Below are positions 5,122 to 6,343 of a DNA stretch of 6,343 nucleotides, piece after piece. A program made the position numbers and the translations under genes. The stretch is from contig JAEYSH010000202.1 of the NCBI GenBank assembly GCA_023434825.1, positions 1 to 6,343 of the forward strand, read 5' to 3'. This DNA comes from Methanobacteriota archaeon (GTDB lineage: Archaea > Methanobacteriota > Methanobacteria > Methanobacteriales > Methanobacteriaceae). The notes beneath the pieces are model-generated. The model saw only the letters and a list, made by a program, of their open reading frames with translations. It made no database searches and was not told the origin of the DNA. Positions within the stretch are counted from its first letter, which is position 1. Each line of letters starts with the position of its first letter.

Positions 5122-6120
5122 TTATTCCATTTCAACTTCTGAAATAAGATCATTCAAATAATTATCAGCTTTTTTATGTTCACTTAAACCCATTGCTAAC
5201 TTTTCTTTAAGGGCATTTTGTCCTGAATCTTGAGAGTTAATATATAAAATTAAATCATCGAAAAGATCATCTAGCTCTCCATTATCCCACTTTATAGGCT
5301 TAGAATAACCCAATTTCCACTTTAAGAATTCTTCATCAGTAGAGTCTTCATAAATCCATATCTTATCAGTAGCCTTAGAAGATTCATAAAATCCTTTTTC
5401 AGCTTTCAATTCTTCTTTTTCTTTCTCATTTTGAGGTTCACTTACTAAATGAAACTTTAAAAACGTTTCAACTTCAACAATATTTTCTAATGGAATTGTA
5501 ACATTTTCATTAGCCAAGTATCTAATTTTAAGAAAACTATTTTGATCCGACAATTGGTTAATATTTCCTTTTAATTTTTCCGTATAATATTTGATTGCTT
5601 TGGAATATTTCTCATTTTCTGCAATTAAATATAGTTCATTTAAATTTTGAACCATAATATCTTTATAATACTTCTTTAATGCCTCAATCCATAATGTTTC
5701 TTCATTATTTAAATCTCTAAATTTGATCTCATTTTTATCTTCAATTTCTCTCATTCGATAAATAAAGAGCTTATTAAGCTTTTTTCTAGCCATCTTAGAT
5801 TTTTTAATGTCATTATCAGGTAAATCATTAATTAAATTCCTAATTTCTAAATGATCCTTTTTAACGAGACTAAAAATTATAAAGTCTGATTTAAAAGCTT
5901 GTCTCCTCTCATTTTCTGATTTAGGAAGATGTCCATCATAATCAATTATGTTTTTATCAATAAGCCTAATAATTGACTCATTTAAAGTCGTATTTCTACC
6001 TTTAAGTGTTTTTCCCAAAGGTAATTCATCATCGATTTTTTCTTTTAATTTTTTTCCAGATAGTGGTCCATTTTCCAATACTGTTATGATTAAATCATCT
6101 AATGAAGGCTTTTTTGACAT
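5122..6120 (-). CDS. Uncharacterised protein with N-terminal winged-helix-like domain
   Basis: The start is placed at ATG 6120-6118, giving 332 residues, because AAAGGTGG (6136-6129, minus strand) sits 8 nt upstream. A GTG at 6132-6130 would add four residues but overlaps that site. Residues about 5-62 read as a winged helix: helix SLDDLIITVLEN, then GPLSGKKLKEKI, then a recognition-like helix NTTLNESIIRLIDKN, then a wing IIDYDGHL. The rest is highly charged, mostly helical, rich in Lys and Glu, with no membrane segment, signal peptide or catalytic motif that I recognise. The segment 226-245 (VSEPQNEKEKEELKAEKGFY) is a low-complexity charged stretch. A DNA-binding regulator or an adaptor is possible. 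It is divergent from the gene at 6263, and a small palindrome lies in their shared promoter region. No family assigned. Confidence 0.6.
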   Translation of the reverse strand: MSKKPSLDDLIITVLENGPLSGKKLKEKIDDELPLGKTLKGRNTTLNESIIRLIDKNIIDYDGHLPKSENERRQAFKSDFIIFSLVKKDHLEIRNLINDLPDNDIKKSKMARKKLNKLFIYRMREIEDKNEIKFRDLNNEETLWIEALKKYYKDIMVQNLNELYLIAENEKYSKAIKYYTEKLKGNINQLSDQNSFLKIRYLANENVTIPLENIVEVETFLKFHLVSEPQNEKEKEELKAEKGFYESSKATDKIWIYEDSTDEEFLKWKLGYSKPIKWDNGELDDLFDDLILYINSQDSGQNALKEKLAMGLSEHKKADNYLNDLISEVEME

Positions 6121-6146
6121 TTCAATTCCCACCTTTTCTATTATAT

Positions 6147-6159
6147 GTGATTATATCAC
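6147..6159. promoter_or_regulatory. Palindrome GTGATTATATCAC in the divergent promoter region
   Basis: The 5-bp arms GTGAT/ATCAC flank TAT, 27 bp before the ATG of the minus-strand winged-helix gene, where its TATA box or start site should lie. A second small palindrome, CACATTGTG, is at 6182-6190. An operator for autoregulation is conceivable, but the arms are short. Confidence 0.3.
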
Positions 6160-6195
6160 TTAAAACATCCGATTTCTTGAACACATTGTGATCCA

Positions 6196-6205
6196 CTATA
6201 TTAAA
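6196..6205 (+). promoter_or_regulatory. Candidate TATA box for the gene at 6263
   Basis: CTATATTAAA resembles an archaeal box A and would set transcription near 6225-6230, leaving a leader of about 35 nt with the Shine-Dalgarno site. GTGGG (6209-6213) and CCCAC (6233-6237) are inverted around the predicted start, of unknown meaning. Confidence 0.3.
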
Positions 6206-6262
6206 CCGGTGGGCGATAAGAATTCAGATTTACCCACACTAAATAACAAAAGGAGTTAGGAA

Positions 6263-6343
6263 ATGTTTAAAACAGAAAATATTACCGAATCAGAAGAAAA
6301 AGAACAAAAATGTCTAAAACCAATTGAAAAAGATGAAATAAAA
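6263..6343 (+). CDS. Start of an unidentified gene, 3' end beyond window
   Basis: ATG at 6263 follows AGGAG (6251-6255) with a 7-nt spacer, and the frame stays open for 27 codons to the window edge. The visible peptide begins MFKTENITESEEKEQK and is very rich in Glu and Lys, so it looks like a disordered or helical N-terminus. It has a single Cys at residue 17. Too little is present to name a family. It is divergent from the winged-helix gene, with 142 bp between the two start codons. Confidence 0.6.
   Translation, partial: MFKTENITESEEKEQKCLKPIEKDEIK

Noticed and set aside
5948..6163. Plus-strand 71-codon open frame
   Set aside because: It is antisense to the winged-helix gene and crosses its start region; no ribosome site or domain.

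Overview
The window looks like a piece of a strongly A+T-rich archaeal chromosome, most likely a methanogen of the Methanobacterium type. The reasons are archaeal TATA-like boxes (TTTATATAA at 1539-1547), GGAGGTG-type Shine-Dalgarno sites, a small membrane zinc-ribbon protein of the kind common in Methanobacteriales, and a DUF2085 membrane protein beside it. The organism call is inference from these traits, not from a marker gene.

Layout. The left edge (1-657, minus) holds the N-terminal 219 residues of a PD-(D/E)xK nuclease-like protein whose 3' end lies outside the window. A 478-bp A+T-rich spacer with several palindromes follows. Next is a two-gene plus-strand module: a 65-residue putative ribbon-helix-helix (RHH) regulator (1136-1333) and a 563-residue superfamily 2 helicase-like ATPase (1650-3341). 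The ATPase has a four-cysteine insertion between the Walker motifs and a structured leader with two Shine-Dalgarno sites. A strong inverted repeat closes this module just after the helicase stop codon. A 416-bp spacer leads to a translationally coupled pair: a triple zinc-ribbon, two-helix membrane protein (3758-4489) and a DUF2085 membrane protein (4482-4826). A convergent minus-strand gene (5122-6120) encodes a probable winged-helix protein of unknown family. The right edge carries the first 27 codons of another plus-strand gene (6263 onward).

How the parts may work together. The most coherent idea is that the RHH protein binds CTAATTAT-type palindromes found both upstream of its own gene and upstream of the helicase promoter, and so controls both genes. 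Helicase translation may be set a second time by the hairpin-rich leader. The RHH-helicase pair resembles the control and replication, or defence, core of an archaeal mobile element, and a nuclease gene lies divergently next to it. No integrase, primase, transposase or att site is visible, so its mobile nature is unproven. The zinc-ribbon/DUF2085 pair looks like ordinary host membrane-protein content.
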